A stretch of DNA of 64,000 nt from Euptelea pleiosperma (lineage: Eukaryota > Streptophyta > Magnoliopsida > Ranunculales > Eupteleaceae), in assembly GCA_035048495.1 (NCBI GenBank), contig CM068546.1:29778674-29842673 (forward strand). Direction: 5' to 3'. The notes below the pieces were generated by a model. That model did no database searches. It saw only the letters and a list, made by a program, of their open reading frames with translations, and had not been told where the DNA came from. Positions 12,548 to 24,297 of this stretch are shown here, piece by piece. A program made the translations under genes and the position numbers. The first letter of the stretch is position 1; each line of letters opens with the position of its first letter.

Positions 12548-12853
12548 GGGAAATTCTATTTGCACCCCCACAAATTCCATAAGCACCCCATTTGGGTGCT
12601 TTTTGGCCATAAATGCCCTTAAGACCAAAAAAAAACCAAGCACCCCTTCGTCCCTCCCTCTCCTTAAAAAACAGAAAAAAAGAAGAATGAAGAAGATGCC
12701 GTCGCCGTCACCACCACTCACTCTCTCTCTCTCTCTCTCTAGTAGGCCCCACGGCTGTTTTTTTATTTTATTTTTTGGGCTAAGGGCACTTTCGTCCAAA
12801 AAGCACCTAAATGGGGTGCTTAGGGAATTCGTGTATTGCAAATAAAATTACCC
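12548..12853. mobile_element. MITE with 8-bp target duplication (hAT-like)
   Basis: The element starts GGGAAATTCTATTTGCACC and ends in the inverse, GCAAATAAAATTACCC. The 8 bases TTTTCTTA flank it directly on both sides (12540-12547 and 12854-12861). An 8-bp duplication is the length produced by hAT transposases, so a hAT-derived MITE is inferred. The interior has a (CT)n tract at about 12721-12740 and no coding capacity. A related copy with a preserved right end lies at 61296-61770. Confidence 0.75.
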
Positions 12854-12861
12854 TTTTCTTA

Positions 12862-13965
12862 AAGCGTTCTCTTTCAAAAACTTACGAAAGTGTCCTAATA
12901 AATATTTTAAAATATCCACAATGCCCTTGACTTAATTTTAAGACTTAAGACCTTTACTAAATAATGCAATTCAGACATAAGTCATTAAGCTATCAGACCT
13001 TAAGCCTTAGATATGATAACTTAATTTACCAAATGCCACCTTAAGCTTTCCGCACCTCTATCACCTAGGTGCTTTTGATGTAATGGTTTGGGTCTTAACA
13101 AATTGACTAACACTATCTCAATCATGTACTAATAGGCGTTGTCTAACAAAAACGGTCTAATATTATTCACCAATGGGAGACGAGGCAAACCCTAGTGTCA
13201 GTTCAGTCGAGAATATCCCACATGATTTGGTGTACATATGGTGTGGTGACTAGACACAACCCAACATAACTTTACTCAGACATGTGAAACCTTATCTTTT
13301 TCACCGATCACGCCAACGTCAACTGAATGTGGATGTAATGTAATGGGTTCGGATGTACAGCTTGTGAGCTTGAAGGTTTGAGATTGCCTACTAAATTATA
13401 TGTATCAAAAGATCAACATTCCATGGCTCAAAGCTAACTCAAAACCTCAAAAAAGTGTAGGCTAAACCCTAAACCCTAATGAAGAAACAAGAGTAGGAAG
13501 GGGCAAGAGATATTGGTGATAGACGGGATAAAGACGGAGGAACCAGCAGTAACATTCAGCATGCTTATTAACAGTGATGACAATCGGATGGATGAGGTTG
13601 AGGTTGACGTTGCCGAGGAGAAGACTGATGAAGAGGAGATTCCCAAGTCGAGGTAGCGAAAGTAAAACCCAGGACTAGTCCAAAGTTGGTCGGATCAGTC
13701 AGATTCGGGTTGAATCAACCTAAGTTGCACACCTAGAACCAGATATGCATTGATGAATGGATACTTATCTATCCTACTTATAGCTAGGACAAAGTCATCT
13801 CTGCACCAAACATGCACCCCCTTAACTCCATAACAATTCATAGACTCATATAGTTATTTTTTTTAAGATTCCAATATGAATATGTAGGATTTCAGATTTT
13901 ATTGATATTAAGGTATGTGAACAAACTTTTTATCATCTTTTGTGAGCAAGTCGAGGTTTGGCGGG
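12862..13965. other. Intergenic DNA, nothing recognised
   Basis: I see no conserved protein, RNA gene or paired repeat. A short acidic stretch near 13580-13660 is open only briefly and has no start or splice context. Confidence 0.4.
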
Positions 13966-13969
13966 ACTA

Positions 13970-14340
13970 GGTGTGTAAATTTGGCCTGCCCGTCCGGGCT
14001 TGGTGGAAAAACTAAGTCTGGGCCCAGCTCGTGGTCCACATGCAGGTCGGGTCACACGGGCTGGGCCTAATTTCAAAAATTGATAAAGAAAAAAAAAAAA
14101 AAAAAAAACACAGCTGCTTAAGAGGGGATCGGAGGGAAACTTTAAAATTGAAATTTTGGGGAGGGGGATGTTTCAATTTCAAATTTCAAATTAGTGGGGT
14201 GGGCTAAGTGGGCTGGGCTTGGCCCAAGGGCTCAACTACCAAGCCCAAGCCCAAGCCAAGTCAGGGGTTTAGCAAGTTGGGTCTGGCCCAATACCGGGCT
14301 AAGCCTAAAAAATGGGCCAGGCCATGGGCCAAATTTACAC
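13970..14340. repeat. GGGCC-rich interspersed repeat with internal poly(A)
   Basis: Variants of GGGCTTGG and GGGCTGGGC flank an A run at about 14090-14108. Left and right parts are roughly inverse to each other. It resembles 8290-8680. Non-coding. Confidence 0.4.
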
Positions 14341-14413
14341 CCCTGAGCAAGACCCTTATCAGAATTTATTAATTAAAGAGAAAAATATTACAGCTTTACA
14401 TACACATGAATAA

Positions 14414-14637
14414 TTTTCGAAAGGGTTGGGCTCCCGAGACTTGCCTTTTTTGACAGGCTCCCAGAACTTGCCTTCTCATACGTAGATTCGAGAATCCCAC
14501 GGTGGATAGCACTGAGCTGGCATTCACTTTTTGCGGAAAAAACACCGTTAGAATTCTTGGAATCTATGCCAGAGAAGACAAGTCCCGGGAGCATGTCAAA
14601 AAAGGCAAGTCTTGGGGAGCCTATTCCTTTTCGAAAA
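14414..14637. mobile_element. TIR element of about 224 bp with 55-bp arms
   Basis: The left arm runs from TTTTCGAAAGG through GACTTGCCTTTTTTGACA. The right arm is its inverse, TGTCAAAAAAGGCAAGTC through CCTTTTCGAAAA. No duplicated target was found. Non-coding MITE of unknown superfamily. Confidence 0.7.
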
Positions 14638-14754
14638 GATCACTAAAGAAACTATTTGGATATAAGAAGGAAAAGTCGGTTGGTTTCCTTCTACAAGTGC
14701 TTGCAATTCGAAGGCTTCAATGAGGAAAGGATCTACCAAATCTCTTTATCATGT

Positions 14755-14920
14755 GTAAACATAGCTGAGTTGGTTAGTGTGTACGCTTCCTTTGGTAGTG
14801 GGTTCAACCGTTCAATCCCACACAAGGTAGGTTTCCTCCATTGAGCGGTTGACCATGAGGTCAAAATCCCCTTTCCTGACTCAACCCGGCTTAGGTTTAG
14901 TCTGAATCATAGTTAGCAAT
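14755..14920 (+). mobile_element. tRNA-derived SINE candidate
   Basis: TAGCTGAGTTGGTTAGTG fits an RNA polymerase III A box, and GTGGGTTCAACCGTTCAATC about 45 bases later fits a degenerate B box. The tail continues with CCTTTCCTGACTCAACCCGG. The cloverleaf is not intact, so a functional tRNA is unlikely. A tRNA-derived SINE head is the simplest reading, though no poly(A) or poly(T) tail with a target repeat was resolved. Confidence 0.4.
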
Positions 14921-15779
14921 TTGGTATACAGCAAAGATTCGTAACAAGAAAAGTTCGAGTTTAATTCGATTTTGAGATAAAAAAATTCGGTCATTGTTGA
15001 AATGTTATATTCATTTAGCCTTAAAAAATTGAATTTTACCATTGTTTTTCAGTTTATGTGGCCATTTATTATGTTTTTGTTTAAAAAAAAAACGTAAATT
15101 CGTGTATTAAACATGAATAATACATATTTTATTCGTAGTCTTAAAATTCACGATTTTTTCTAATCTTTTATTTTATATGGCCGTATTAAACATTTCTTCA
15201 AAAAAAATAAAAAAAATTTGAATATTAAACGTGTATAATACGTGAATTTACTAACTAGGGCTTGGATGCATCCTCGGTCTTGCGGTCCAGCAGCCTCAAC
15301 CGTGTTGCCTGTCAAAAAGAAAAAGTGAAGGGATCTTTGCACCAAACATCCCACCACTCGAAAACCACCACTTGTTTTCTTTTGTGAGAAGAACGTGAAA
15401 GTGTGTGAAACATTTACTTCTTGGATGGCATTTAAGGGCCACATGTAGTTGTTGGGTTCATAAAGAAGGTAGAGCTGAGGGCTTTTTTCCCTATTTTTTG
15501 CAAACTTTTGGCTCATTTTTCTCTAAAAGACTCACTTCGATTTTCTACGAACGAATGACCTCCAACAACCCACTGAAAGTGACATAAAATCAAATTCCAC
15601 GGTTGTGTTCAAACCGATAGAGACTAGCACTAGCCACTTGAAATATCTAATTATATATTAAATAAATCGATATTATGATACGTGTTAGACAAAATTCGCT
15701 CCAGGAAAGAATTCGCTGGGCCCAGGGCTTTACGCGGATTGAGTTAAGGGATTGGGGTACGTGTGAGACATTTTGGGTG

Positions 15780-16140
15780 GGGAGCTAGTAGGGGTGTCAA
15801 CGGGTTGGTTCCGGTCCGGTTCCTAAGGTGGCCAAAATTGGAATTAACGGTTCCGGTTCTCAAAATGATGGATCCAGAACTGGAACCGATTATGTAGTTT
15901 CTGTCAGTTCCAATTTTGGGTATATTGGGTTTAATCTTGATATTATGAGAATTTTAACACTTATCAATTCTGGTTCTTATCGGTTCAGTTTCGGTTCCAT
16001 ATTAAACTACCCAGAGCCAAAACCATTATTTTCAGTTCGGTTCCGGTTCCTTTTTAATTGGTTCCCAAAAATGAGGAACCGGAACCAATGTTTTTGGCTC
16101 CAATTCCGATTTGGGGGTCTAGACTCTAGATTGAATTTCT
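15780..16140. repeat. GGTTCCGGTTC-type degenerate repeat
   Basis: The stretch has many variants of GGTTCCGG and CCGGAACC arranged as loose inverse halves. Similar text recurs at about 20090-20300 and 32090-32420. It is non-coding, and the open frame across it is a by-product of the repeat. Confidence 0.4.
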
Positions 16141-16212
16141 AAAGCTAAAGTTGGGCCAAACCCAAGCACAGCTCAAGTTTTACTCCTCAAGTTATACCAC
16201 CAAAAATTTAAT

Positions 16213-16432
16213 GGGTCCAGCTCGGGAGCCGCCCTTTTTCTGACCCCTTTTGTGGTCGGATTAGGGCCCATGGATTCCGAGAATCCAATGGTGGATGAAA
16301 GCTTGGCATTTACTTTTTCATTTAAGTGAATGCCAGCTCAGCACTAATCAACCACCGTTGGATTCTCGAAATTCACGGCCTCGGGTCCGACTCCCAAAAG
16401 GGGTAAAAGAAGGGGTCCTCGGATCCTGAGCC
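16213..16432. mobile_element. Mutator-type MITE, imperfect target duplication
   Basis: The element starts GGGTCCAGCTCGGGAGC and ends GGGGTCCTCGGATCCTGAGCC. Inner arms are TGAATGCCAGCTCAGCA and CCACCGTTGGATTCTCG with inverses. Flanks are AAAATTTAAT and AAATTTTAAT, a near match of 9-10 bases. It shares its arms with 34250-34465, which has an exact 9-bp duplication. Confidence 0.6.
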
Positions 16433-16724
16433 AAATTTTAATATCCCAAACTCCCAGGTCATACTTTACAGGGTACCAAATACAGGCCATGAGCTCTATT
16501 TACTTCCGAGCTTTGTTAAACCCATCCAACATTTCGTGAACCATGGGACCCACACGAAAAGCAATCACCCACCAATTTCAACGTATTAAACTCGGTTCCA
16601 TACTTCCATGTACTTCGTCTTACGTGTATGCTCATGTGTACGCACGCCACATGACCCTGTGACACATAATCACGTCGGAAAAATTACTGACATTCTTATT
16701 CTGTCTAGAGAGATAAGAATTAAT

Positions 16725-17460
16725 CTTTGATGACCGAGGCTCACACATGTCTGTGTGGGCCACATGGCACAATCTTAGAGACTAATGACTGTATGGGTGG
16801 ACCTACAGACCAAAAATCAGCATGATTGGTCAGTTCTAACCGTCGCATTTGAGTTTTTTATGGGTTGAAAAAACCGTCCAATTCGACCGTTCTTTGGGAT
16901 ATTCTGATCCAACGTTTAGAAATCACCAATCAGGTTGATATTTCGTCTGTAGGTCCATCTAGATACTAGATAGAGCCAAATATCCATATAGTCAGTGGTC
17001 TCTAAGTGTGCGCCACGTGACCCATATGGTTTCGAGAACAAAGCCAAAAGGATATTTTTCCGGAAGAGTGGGCATGTGGGGGCGAAAAATTTAGCTGCAG
17101 CGCACTTGGATGTAGTGGATGAAGAGGACTCTAGTGAACCAACTTAGTGCATTCTTTTGGGCCTACCAACTGCATAGATGTTTTCTCCGTCCCTTCGTGG
17201 ATATACATACAAAAAATTAGCTTGATTGATAATCTCTATATATTATTATTAGTAGCAAAAAAATGCTTAAATCCAACGGCTACAATCACTTTTAGAAAAG
17301 TGCTAAAACTAAAAGTTAAAGATAACAAGTCATGCAAATTTTGTGTGCATATATCTAATAAGGAATGAGGTAAACATCCATGCGGTTAGTGGGCCCAAGA
17401 AAATATATTACGTAGGACCGCAAGAGATCTCTGCATCCACGTCATAAAAAGTCCTCTGTA
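16725..17460. mobile_element. Two neighbouring palindromic MITE copies
   Basis: One copy lies at about 16725-17035 (arms with ATCAGCATGATTGGT and AATCACCAATCAGG). A second lies at about 17100-17460, whose ends carry a GGAxxT..AGTCCTC motif as in 38900-39240. They sit 250-950 bp upstream of the phytocyanin start codon and could affect its promoter. Non-coding. Confidence 0.5.
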
Positions 17461-17625
17461 TCTAAAATTTATCCGCACGTGGGTACTTCACGGGTCAAGT
17501 AAAAGCAGTTTTCGATTAGTAAATTTGCTAAACAAATAGGGTATTATTGTCATTTGATAAGGCATAATCTTTTAAGTTTTAATTTCCGATTTTGAAATCT
17601 GTAAAATCTTTTCTTTTCCTTTTCA

Positions 17626-17636
17626 GTTATTAAATA
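17626..17636 (+). promoter_or_regulatory. Candidate TATA element of the phytocyanin gene
   Basis: TTATTAAATA lies about 80 bases before the start codon, a plausible distance for a TATA box with a short leader. Upstream sequence is AT-rich. No other regulatory motif can be assigned with confidence. Confidence 0.35.
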
Positions 17637-17706
17637 CGAGTACTGCACGAGAGAGAAGTGTTAGTTTCTATCAAATCGCAATCCCTTTGATCTCTGAGTT
17701 TCAGCC

Positions 17707-18079
17707 ATGGCTTCAGTTCAGAGAGCTATGGTTTTGTTGATGGTTATGGCTTCTTTGCAGGTCTCTTTGGCTGCTGTTTATAAAGTTGGAGACTCTTCTG
17801 GATGGACGACTATTGGAAATGTAGATTACAAGAAGTGGGCTGCTTCCAAGACCTTCCATGTCGGTGATATCCTCCGTAAGTTTTCTTCTTTTTTTGTTTC
17901 AGATCTCTTGTGTGGATGGTTATGGGGCTTTTTTTTTTTTATATTCTGGGTCTTCTTCTGTTCTTCCTTTGTTGTATGTGATGGTGTTTCCTTTCATGAA
18001 ATTTCTCTTTTTCTGGTTCTGGTTCTGGTTCTTGGGCATATTTCATGATTTTGCCTCCTTTTTCTTCTTCTTTGCTCCC

Positions 18080-18116
<37 letters not shown>

Positions 18117-21056
18117 AACAAAGTGACACCCCCATGAGAATTTCCAGTTTTTCTTAAGTTTATAAGTCTTTTAATTCTTTTTTTTTAGAGCTACAACTCT
18201 TTTTTTCTTGTTTTCCGATTTCCTCGTGTAGCTATGTTTGGGACTTTCATTATTCTCTCTCTCTAAAACTGTTTCAGTACCGGCTATGGTGCGCAGACAG
18301 GCTTTTCTCAGAGAATTAAGTATTGTCTAGAGAGAGAGAAGCCTTTTCAGTACAAGATGTCCTTGTGTGCTACGTGGCAACCATCCATAGGTTTGAGTCT
18401 GACATGCATTTTGAGTGGGCCATTGTCTGTTGACGTGAAATCATCTCCATCATCCACTTGGCATCTCCTTCTTGGTTATAGCTTACATTAGATTTTAGTT
18501 TGGTCTAGTAAGTTGGAAAAGATTGAATAGCTCGCCACTCACCGTATTGTATTGTCGCGTGGAGTGCACGATCATGGTGTTTCAAACTTTCAACTTTGAA
18601 CAACCATGTTTGCACAACGCAAGCAATCAAAATGGATTCCTAACGCTCCGCTGTTTTAAATTGCACCGTTGAAGTGAGGAATCCACGGAGTTGATTTCGC
18701 CGGATTATTTAATATGGCAGATGGCGAGGTACTAAATCGGGTCAAAGTCAATGATCCCATGTTTCTTTGCCTCGGATACCTAAACAGTTTCAGTTTGATC
18801 CATTTCTAAAAGGGTCGTGATGGAACAGCTGTAGCTCACGCTTTTGGCACCAGCTAGCAAAATTTTTGTTACTCACGGCTGCCATATGGGCACATTGTCC
18901 ATACGGATTTTTAGCCCACCCCTTGGCAGATATACACACCAAAAATCACCCTGATTGGTAATCTCTAGCCGTTGGATTCAATCATTTTTTTTGAAACAAG
19001 CTGATTTTTGGTGTGAAACTCTACCAAGGAGTGGGCTAAACACCCATGCGGTCAGTGGCCCAGATGGCAAAATGCGCTAGCTGACGCCAAAAAGCGTGAG
19101 CATTACATCACGACCCACTATTATATTCATTGTATTTGCGTGGCCCACCAAAATTTCGTGGCTGTTCATCATTCCAAAACTTGTCCGTGTGCAAGCAAGA
19201 AAGTTGTGGATGTTCCACACGTGATCAATGATTTTATAGGAACCCATCTACTCCTGTGTACAAGTTGGCTCGCACGCATTTAACAGGATCTCTTAGGAAA
19301 ATGCTACCCCACGGAAAACCGGACAAACAGGTATGCAGTTGATGTCATTGACCATTGGATTCAAGAGATCCACGAGGCAACTGCAGATAAAATAGTTATT
19401 ACCTCGTAGACCGTGGATCTCTTGACTGAACAGTCAATGACTCAACCGCACCTATTTTTGTCCGCTTATCCGTGTCGTGGATCGGCAAATTCTATCCCAC
19501 GGATAACGGGGCGAAAAAGTGTGATGCTATTGACCACTGAATTTAAGGGATCCACGGTGCACGAGGCGGAAACTGCAAAAGATAAAATAGTTGTTGCCTT
19601 GTGGACTGTGTATCTCTTGAATCCAACGGTCATGGCCTCAACTGCACGTAATTTTTTTCCGATTATCCGTGTGGTAGCCAGCACGACTCGTCTGACTATT
19701 ATTATAACTTATCGTGGGTGGAAAGCTCCGGAGTCCAGTTTGGTCACGAAGGTCCAATAGAGCCACGTGGTATACTCTTGGAGACCAGTGACAGTAAGGA
19801 TGTTTGGTCCATCGCTAGGTGAACCTACAAACGAAAGATCAACCTGATTGATGGGTTCTAACCGTAGGATTTTAGCTTTTCCATGGGTTTGAAACTGTCA
19901 AATTCGAGGGGTACACATATCCAATTGCTAGAAATCACCAATCAGGCTAATTGTTTTGGTCTGTAGTTCCACCTAGGGATGGCAAAACATACAGTCTCTA
20001 AGAATGTGCCATGAACGTTCACGAGTTGATCGTGATCAAAACTGGACTCAAGGAGATCTCTTATTGGTCAAGTATGTTTTATGTGGATTGGTGTCTCAAA
20101 TTCTAATTTTCTTCAATAGACCGGATAATTTTAGGTCCGGAACTACCTATACTCTCATCAGATCGGTACCGGGTCCATGTATGCTGATCCAATTTCTTAT
20201 CGGATTAGGTCCGGAACTCTATTCTATCCATCGGATCGGTTCTGGATCATGATTATATAATCGATCTTTTATCGGATTCATCGGCATATTTTCTTTATTG
20301 ACTTGGGATAGTGGATGCTCTAGATCAATGTGTCTGTAGCCCTAGTGGGGAGCCAGGTGTCAATCTCAACATCTATGATTGTTTTTCCATTATTTTCTTA
20401 TTCATTGTGATTGTACGCGAATAGTTACAAAGTTCACGAATTATACGCGAATTAATTTGGATCGCCGAATTTGTGGGGAACTATAACGGATTATGTTCCT
20501 ATTAATCACTTTTTGGACATAATAGTCCATTCTGTAATGCAGGAAGTGGTGTTAATTACTTTTTAAATTATTTGATTTATTTTGAAAATATTTGGCCTTG
20601 GAACTGAGATCACTCTCTCTATGTTGTTGTTTCTTATGCGCAGTTTTCTCGTACAACGCACAATTCCACAATGTGATGCAAGTTACACAACCTGACTACC
20701 AATCATGCAACGCAACTGCTCAACTTGCCCTGTACACCACAGGTAATGACTCGATCACCATCAAGAAGAACGCTCACTACTACTTCCTCTGTGGCGTCCC
20801 CGGTCATTGCCAAGCTGGGCAGAAGCTCGATTTCAATGTCGCTAGTGTGTCTTCACCGGTGTCGGCACCAGTACCGGCGCCCACGGCCAACCCCACCCCC
20901 ACACCCACCTCTGCTGAGTCATCACCTACCACTTCACCTTCAGGTACAACAATGGCACCAGCGCCATCTAGTAGAAACAGTGCTCCTGTTCCTTCTAAGG
21001 GGTTTCTTGGTAAGTTGGCATTGGCTCTTGCCATTGTTGCAGGTTTTGCTTATTAG
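17707..21056 (+). CDS. Stellacyanin-like phytocyanin (blue copper protein), GPI-type
   Basis: This is a secreted copper protein, probably an apoplastic or membrane-anchored electron carrier or arabinogalactan-like protein. Exon 1 is 17707-17875 and exon 2 is 20644-21056. The split codon (C|TT) restores [19 protein letters not shown], and the total is 193 aa. The signal peptide spans about residues 1-23. Type-1 copper ligands are H65, C106 and H111, with Q116 in the axial place ([12 protein letters not shown]); C78 and C112 form the usual disulfide. An axial Gln is the stellacyanin type, whereas uclacyanins and plantacyanins have Met. Residues about 125-170 are rich in Ala-Pro, Thr-Pro and Ser-Pro, followed by a hydrophobic C-tail typical of a GPI signal. 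The start has a good context (GCCATGG). The 2.8-kb intron holds MITEs and a (CT)n(CA)n tract. Substrate and partner are unknown. Confidence 0.93.
18074..18118 (+). repeat. (CT)n(CA)n compound microsatellite in the phytocyanin intron
   Basis: About ten CT units run directly into about nine CA units. It lies within intron 1, about 200 bases after the donor. Confidence 0.85.
18880..19110. mobile_element. Palindromic MITE copy in the phytocyanin intron
   Basis: Inner arms AAAAATCACCCTGATTGGTA and the inverse AAACAAGCTGATTTTTGG are separated by a short centre. Outer arms carry GGGCTAAAC and GCCACT-like blocks. It belongs to the family described at 24740-25134. Confidence 0.5.
19292..19680. repeat. 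Two adjacent palindromic elements of one family
   Basis: The first copy is about 19300-19475 and the second about 19493-19676. Each starts near CACGGAxAAxxGG and ends near GCTTATCCGTG or GATTATCCGTG. Arms carry CATTGACCATTGGATTCAAG and its inverse, and AAGAGATCCACG. A worn relative lies at about 33350-33440. They lie inside the phytocyanin intron and do not code. Confidence 0.6.
19755..20015. mobile_element. Palindromic MITE copy in the phytocyanin intron
   Basis: Left arm GCCACGTGGTATACTCTTGG, inner pair AAAGATCAACCTGATTGATG and AATCACCAATCAGGCTAATT, and right arm ending TCTAAGAATGTGCCATG. Same family as 24740-25134. Confidence 0.55.
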
Positions 21057-21059
21057 GAA

Positions 21060-22060
21060 GGTTTCAGAGTTTGCATTGTTGGGGTTGTTAATGGAGTTGA
21101 GTGTTTTGTTGAAACTTCCTAGTTAAATATTTACACATGGGTGAGGGTAATTTGGTCATTTTCATATGTTTACTCTATCCTCATATATAGAGTCAAGTTG
21201 ATAGATATGAACTTTTTGAAATTGTTCATCTTTTAGACAATTTTATATGGATTCTCCTTATGTTAGGCCGCGTTTGTTTACTGAGAAAACAGCTCGCGAT
21301 AATGAAACTTGCGCCCTTTTGGGGTGTTTACAAGTTTTGTTGTTGCTTGGGAAGTCAAAATCACGCCTTTAGAAAATATTTTTGCAACCACCCCAGCATT
21401 GGAGAAGGGGGAGCGTGGGCCTCATCAAATATGTTGATCACGTAACATGTCAGACCCACTTAGCCTGTTTAGATGGGTGCAGGACTGACTAGTCCATTAT
21501 GAAATGGCCAAGAAACGTCGATGAAGAGAAAACAAGCTGTGGTTAAAATTTTTTCCAAAATTATTGTTGGGTTTTTATTTTTTCCTTCTGGAGGTGCCCA
21601 ATTAATTAAGAGGCGAAAAGGGGTGAACCCAAAATGCATTTGGCCAAAAATTCGATAATTGCACCAGTTGCGTTTCCCGTTTCATCCAAACAGGTCTCAG
21701 GGGTGCCTAGACCCTAAGAACGGTCTACTATCTTAGAAGATGGAATCATATATGTGGTAGGTCCCATCCCGGATGTGTGCCATATCTGTGGGAGCTTTAT
21801 GAATGTCCTTGTAAATGTAACATTTAAGAGTGGGGTTTTGGACATCATATGGTAGGGCCTTGTCATTTAAGGCCCAGCCCAAGTTGTAATTTATTAATGC
21901 ACCGTATCATAAAAATTCAATAGTTCCTTCCCGTATGTGCCCTCCAAACTGCAGGCTTTATGACCCAAAAAAAAAAATGTTTTCATTTTTTTTCTAATAT
22001 ACTAGAGGTATGCCACGTGCACTTTATAATTTGGGTGGGCTCCAGTGACCGGACCGGCTC
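21060..22060. other. Phytocyanin 3' flank and spacer
   Basis: The first 150 bases after the stop are AT-rich and probably hold the 3' UTR. No clear AATAAA signal is seen. The rest has no recognised gene or repeat pair. Confidence 0.4.
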
Positions 22061-22359
22061 CTGTCACATGACATAATGTGAGCCACGGGGCACACTCTTA
22101 GAGGACTCTGACCATATGGATGTTTGGCCGTGGACCTACAACCAAAAATCAGTCTGATTAGTGATTTCTAGGTGTTGGGTTGGACTTATTTTCATGGGTT
22201 GATCTCAACTGTGAGAATTTGAGCAGTATTGGAGGTACAAAGATCCAAAGGTTTGAAATCAGTAATCAAGCTGATTTTTGGTTTGTAGGTCCACCTAGGG
22301 ATTGGCCAAACAGTCAGAGTCCTCTAAGAGTGTGCCAAGTGGCTCATATTGTGTCCTGT
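22061..22359. mobile_element. Palindromic MITE, well preserved
   Basis: The left arm (GTGAGCCACGGGGCACACTC, then AGAGGACTCTGACCATATGG) is mirrored by the right arm (CAGAGTCCTCTAAGAGTG, then GCTCATATTGTGTCCTG). The inner pair ATCAGTCTGATTAGTGATTT and AATCAAGCTGATTTTTGG surrounds a spacer of about 100 bp. Non-coding. Confidence 0.65.
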
Positions 22360-22429
22360 AAAAAAGGCCGGCCCTGGAGCCCGACCCTTATAATTATCTC
22401 TATAGAGATTGTGAAAGATGCTCCACTAG

Positions 22430-24290
22430 AAACATTCCCATAAAAAAAATAGAATTTAACGGGGAAAACAGAAAAAATGGCGTTGAAATTCAAAATTTTC
22501 AAATTTTAAAACGAAAAAAACAGAATTTAACAAAAATAACGGTCATTTTTTCCCACAAAATTTCTTAGATTTTAACAGCTGTTAAAACGATTTTAACGGC
22601 CATTAAAACGAAAAAACCGCCATTAAATTCCAAGCGTCAAAACAGTTTTTAACGTAACAGGCTTGGGACGTTACTGTTTAAACATCGTTATTTTAAACTA
22701 AGGCGTTGACAACCGCCATTGGATTCGTGAAATCCACGGCTGAGCGCACAAAAACCGAGAGGAGTCAGAAAAAAGGGGTCCTCGTAGCCTTAGCCTAATG
22801 CAATTATATCCACTCTTCATGTAAAAAAAACTTGGGATCCACGATCCCAAGTAAATGTCCCATAGATCATATATCTATCTCTATGAAGAAGAAATCATGT
22901 AAGCAATTTTTTTTTGTATAAATGGTAGTTTGGTCTTGGAACAAGCATAAAGAAATTAACGATACTTCTTTATCTTTTGAGTTATTATGCCAAAACGGTC
23001 ACGTAAGATACTTGGATTTTACTCGGACTCAGATGACAAAATTTGGATCACTTATGGATTCGTTCGCAATGATTCTCATTTAGTTTATGACCTATTACTA
23101 ATTCATGGCCGATTAAAAGTAGAAGGCCCTCTAGTGGGATCCTAGATGACAACAACAACAAAAAAAACAAGAAAGAGATTGCAATCTGTTTAATAATGAT
23201 TTGAGTAAATTTTTTATTTCGGTCCAAACCCTAGTTGTTATGTTTGAGACGGGAAAAGTGCGAGTACAATTTGGTTATGGTCTAAAATTTTTATTGCTGA
23301 AAATTTGGTTGAAAATTCGGAGAATGATAAAAGTTCGCAATTGCGTTTATTCGTGTTTAATTCGGTAATGATCTAAAAATTAAATATTAAAAATTTGTCA
23401 AATATGTGTAAGATAATTGTATATGCAACTAGAAAGACAGAGATATGTATACACATTAAATATAAAAATTAAAAAACAAAGAAGAACATACCTTACAATG
23501 CATCTCCTTTCTCGAGGTAATCGAATTCACATATGATATCTAACGACTATACTTAACAAAATGCTAAAATCCAACGGCCAGAGACACACTATTTAAATGT
23601 TAAAATAAGAGTTAGAAAGCACCAAAAAAATAATTTTTTTTTTATGTTTAAATCCATCAAGAGGTAGACCAAACATCCATAAGGTCAGTGGGCCGTAAAG
23701 CATGATCCATATGGCATTTTGGGAGGGGACTTCACACTGGACCTCATTTTAGTGGCTAGTTTTTGAGTAGAGGGCTAATTTAGTTTGATGTCCCTTTCCC
23801 CCAAAATCGCACGGGGCACATTCTTGTGAGTCCCACTGACCCATGGCTATTTTGCCCACCTCTTGGTGGTTCTACGCATCACAAATCAACCGATGATTGG
23901 TGATATATATATATATATAGCCATTGATACAAACATTTTTGGCGCACTTGAATATTCTAAGTTCTAACGAATAGAAATCACCAATCAAGCTGACTTTTGT
24001 TGTCTGTGGGCCCAAAAGAGTGTGCCATCACCCAATCAATGGCCACCATATATACTCTTGGTGCTACAATAACACTGGCCATAATGTAAAAGATAATGGA
24101 GAGAGACATAAACACTTCCTTTTGTAATCTAGAGAAATATTCAGAGACAGTGGACTTCTAGGTAAAATGGGGTGGGTTTTCATTGGCACAGAAGACCCAT
24201 CAGTGGTGGAGCCTGGATTTTGTAAAAGAAGAGGGGGGATTGCTAAAAAAGGAAAAACTAAGGGTAAACGCCGCAAACCAAAGGAAAATA
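22430..24290. other. Spacer with MITE debris
   Basis: The region is AT-rich with degenerate TTAACGGC units (22440-22700), a right-arm fragment of the Mutator-type MITE (about 22710-22800) and worn palindromic arms near 23560-23720 and 23820-24050. No protein-coding gene was recognised. Confidence 0.4.
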
Positions 24291-24297
24291 GCAAATA

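Noticed and set aside
14755..14850. An intact tRNA gene
   Set aside because: The B box is interrupted and no acceptor stem can be paired; a SINE head is a better reading.
17858..18157. Open frame of 99 residues rich in Phe and Leu inside the phytocyanin intron
   Set aside because: It arises from T-rich intron sequence and the CT/CA microsatellite, and the exon join on either side restores a perfect phytocyanin.
20592..20643. Extra N-terminal residues before exon 2 of the phytocyanin, giving a one-exon protein
   Set aside because: Those codons lie before a clear GCGCAG acceptor, and the spliced form supplies the signal peptide and the first half of the cupredoxin fold.
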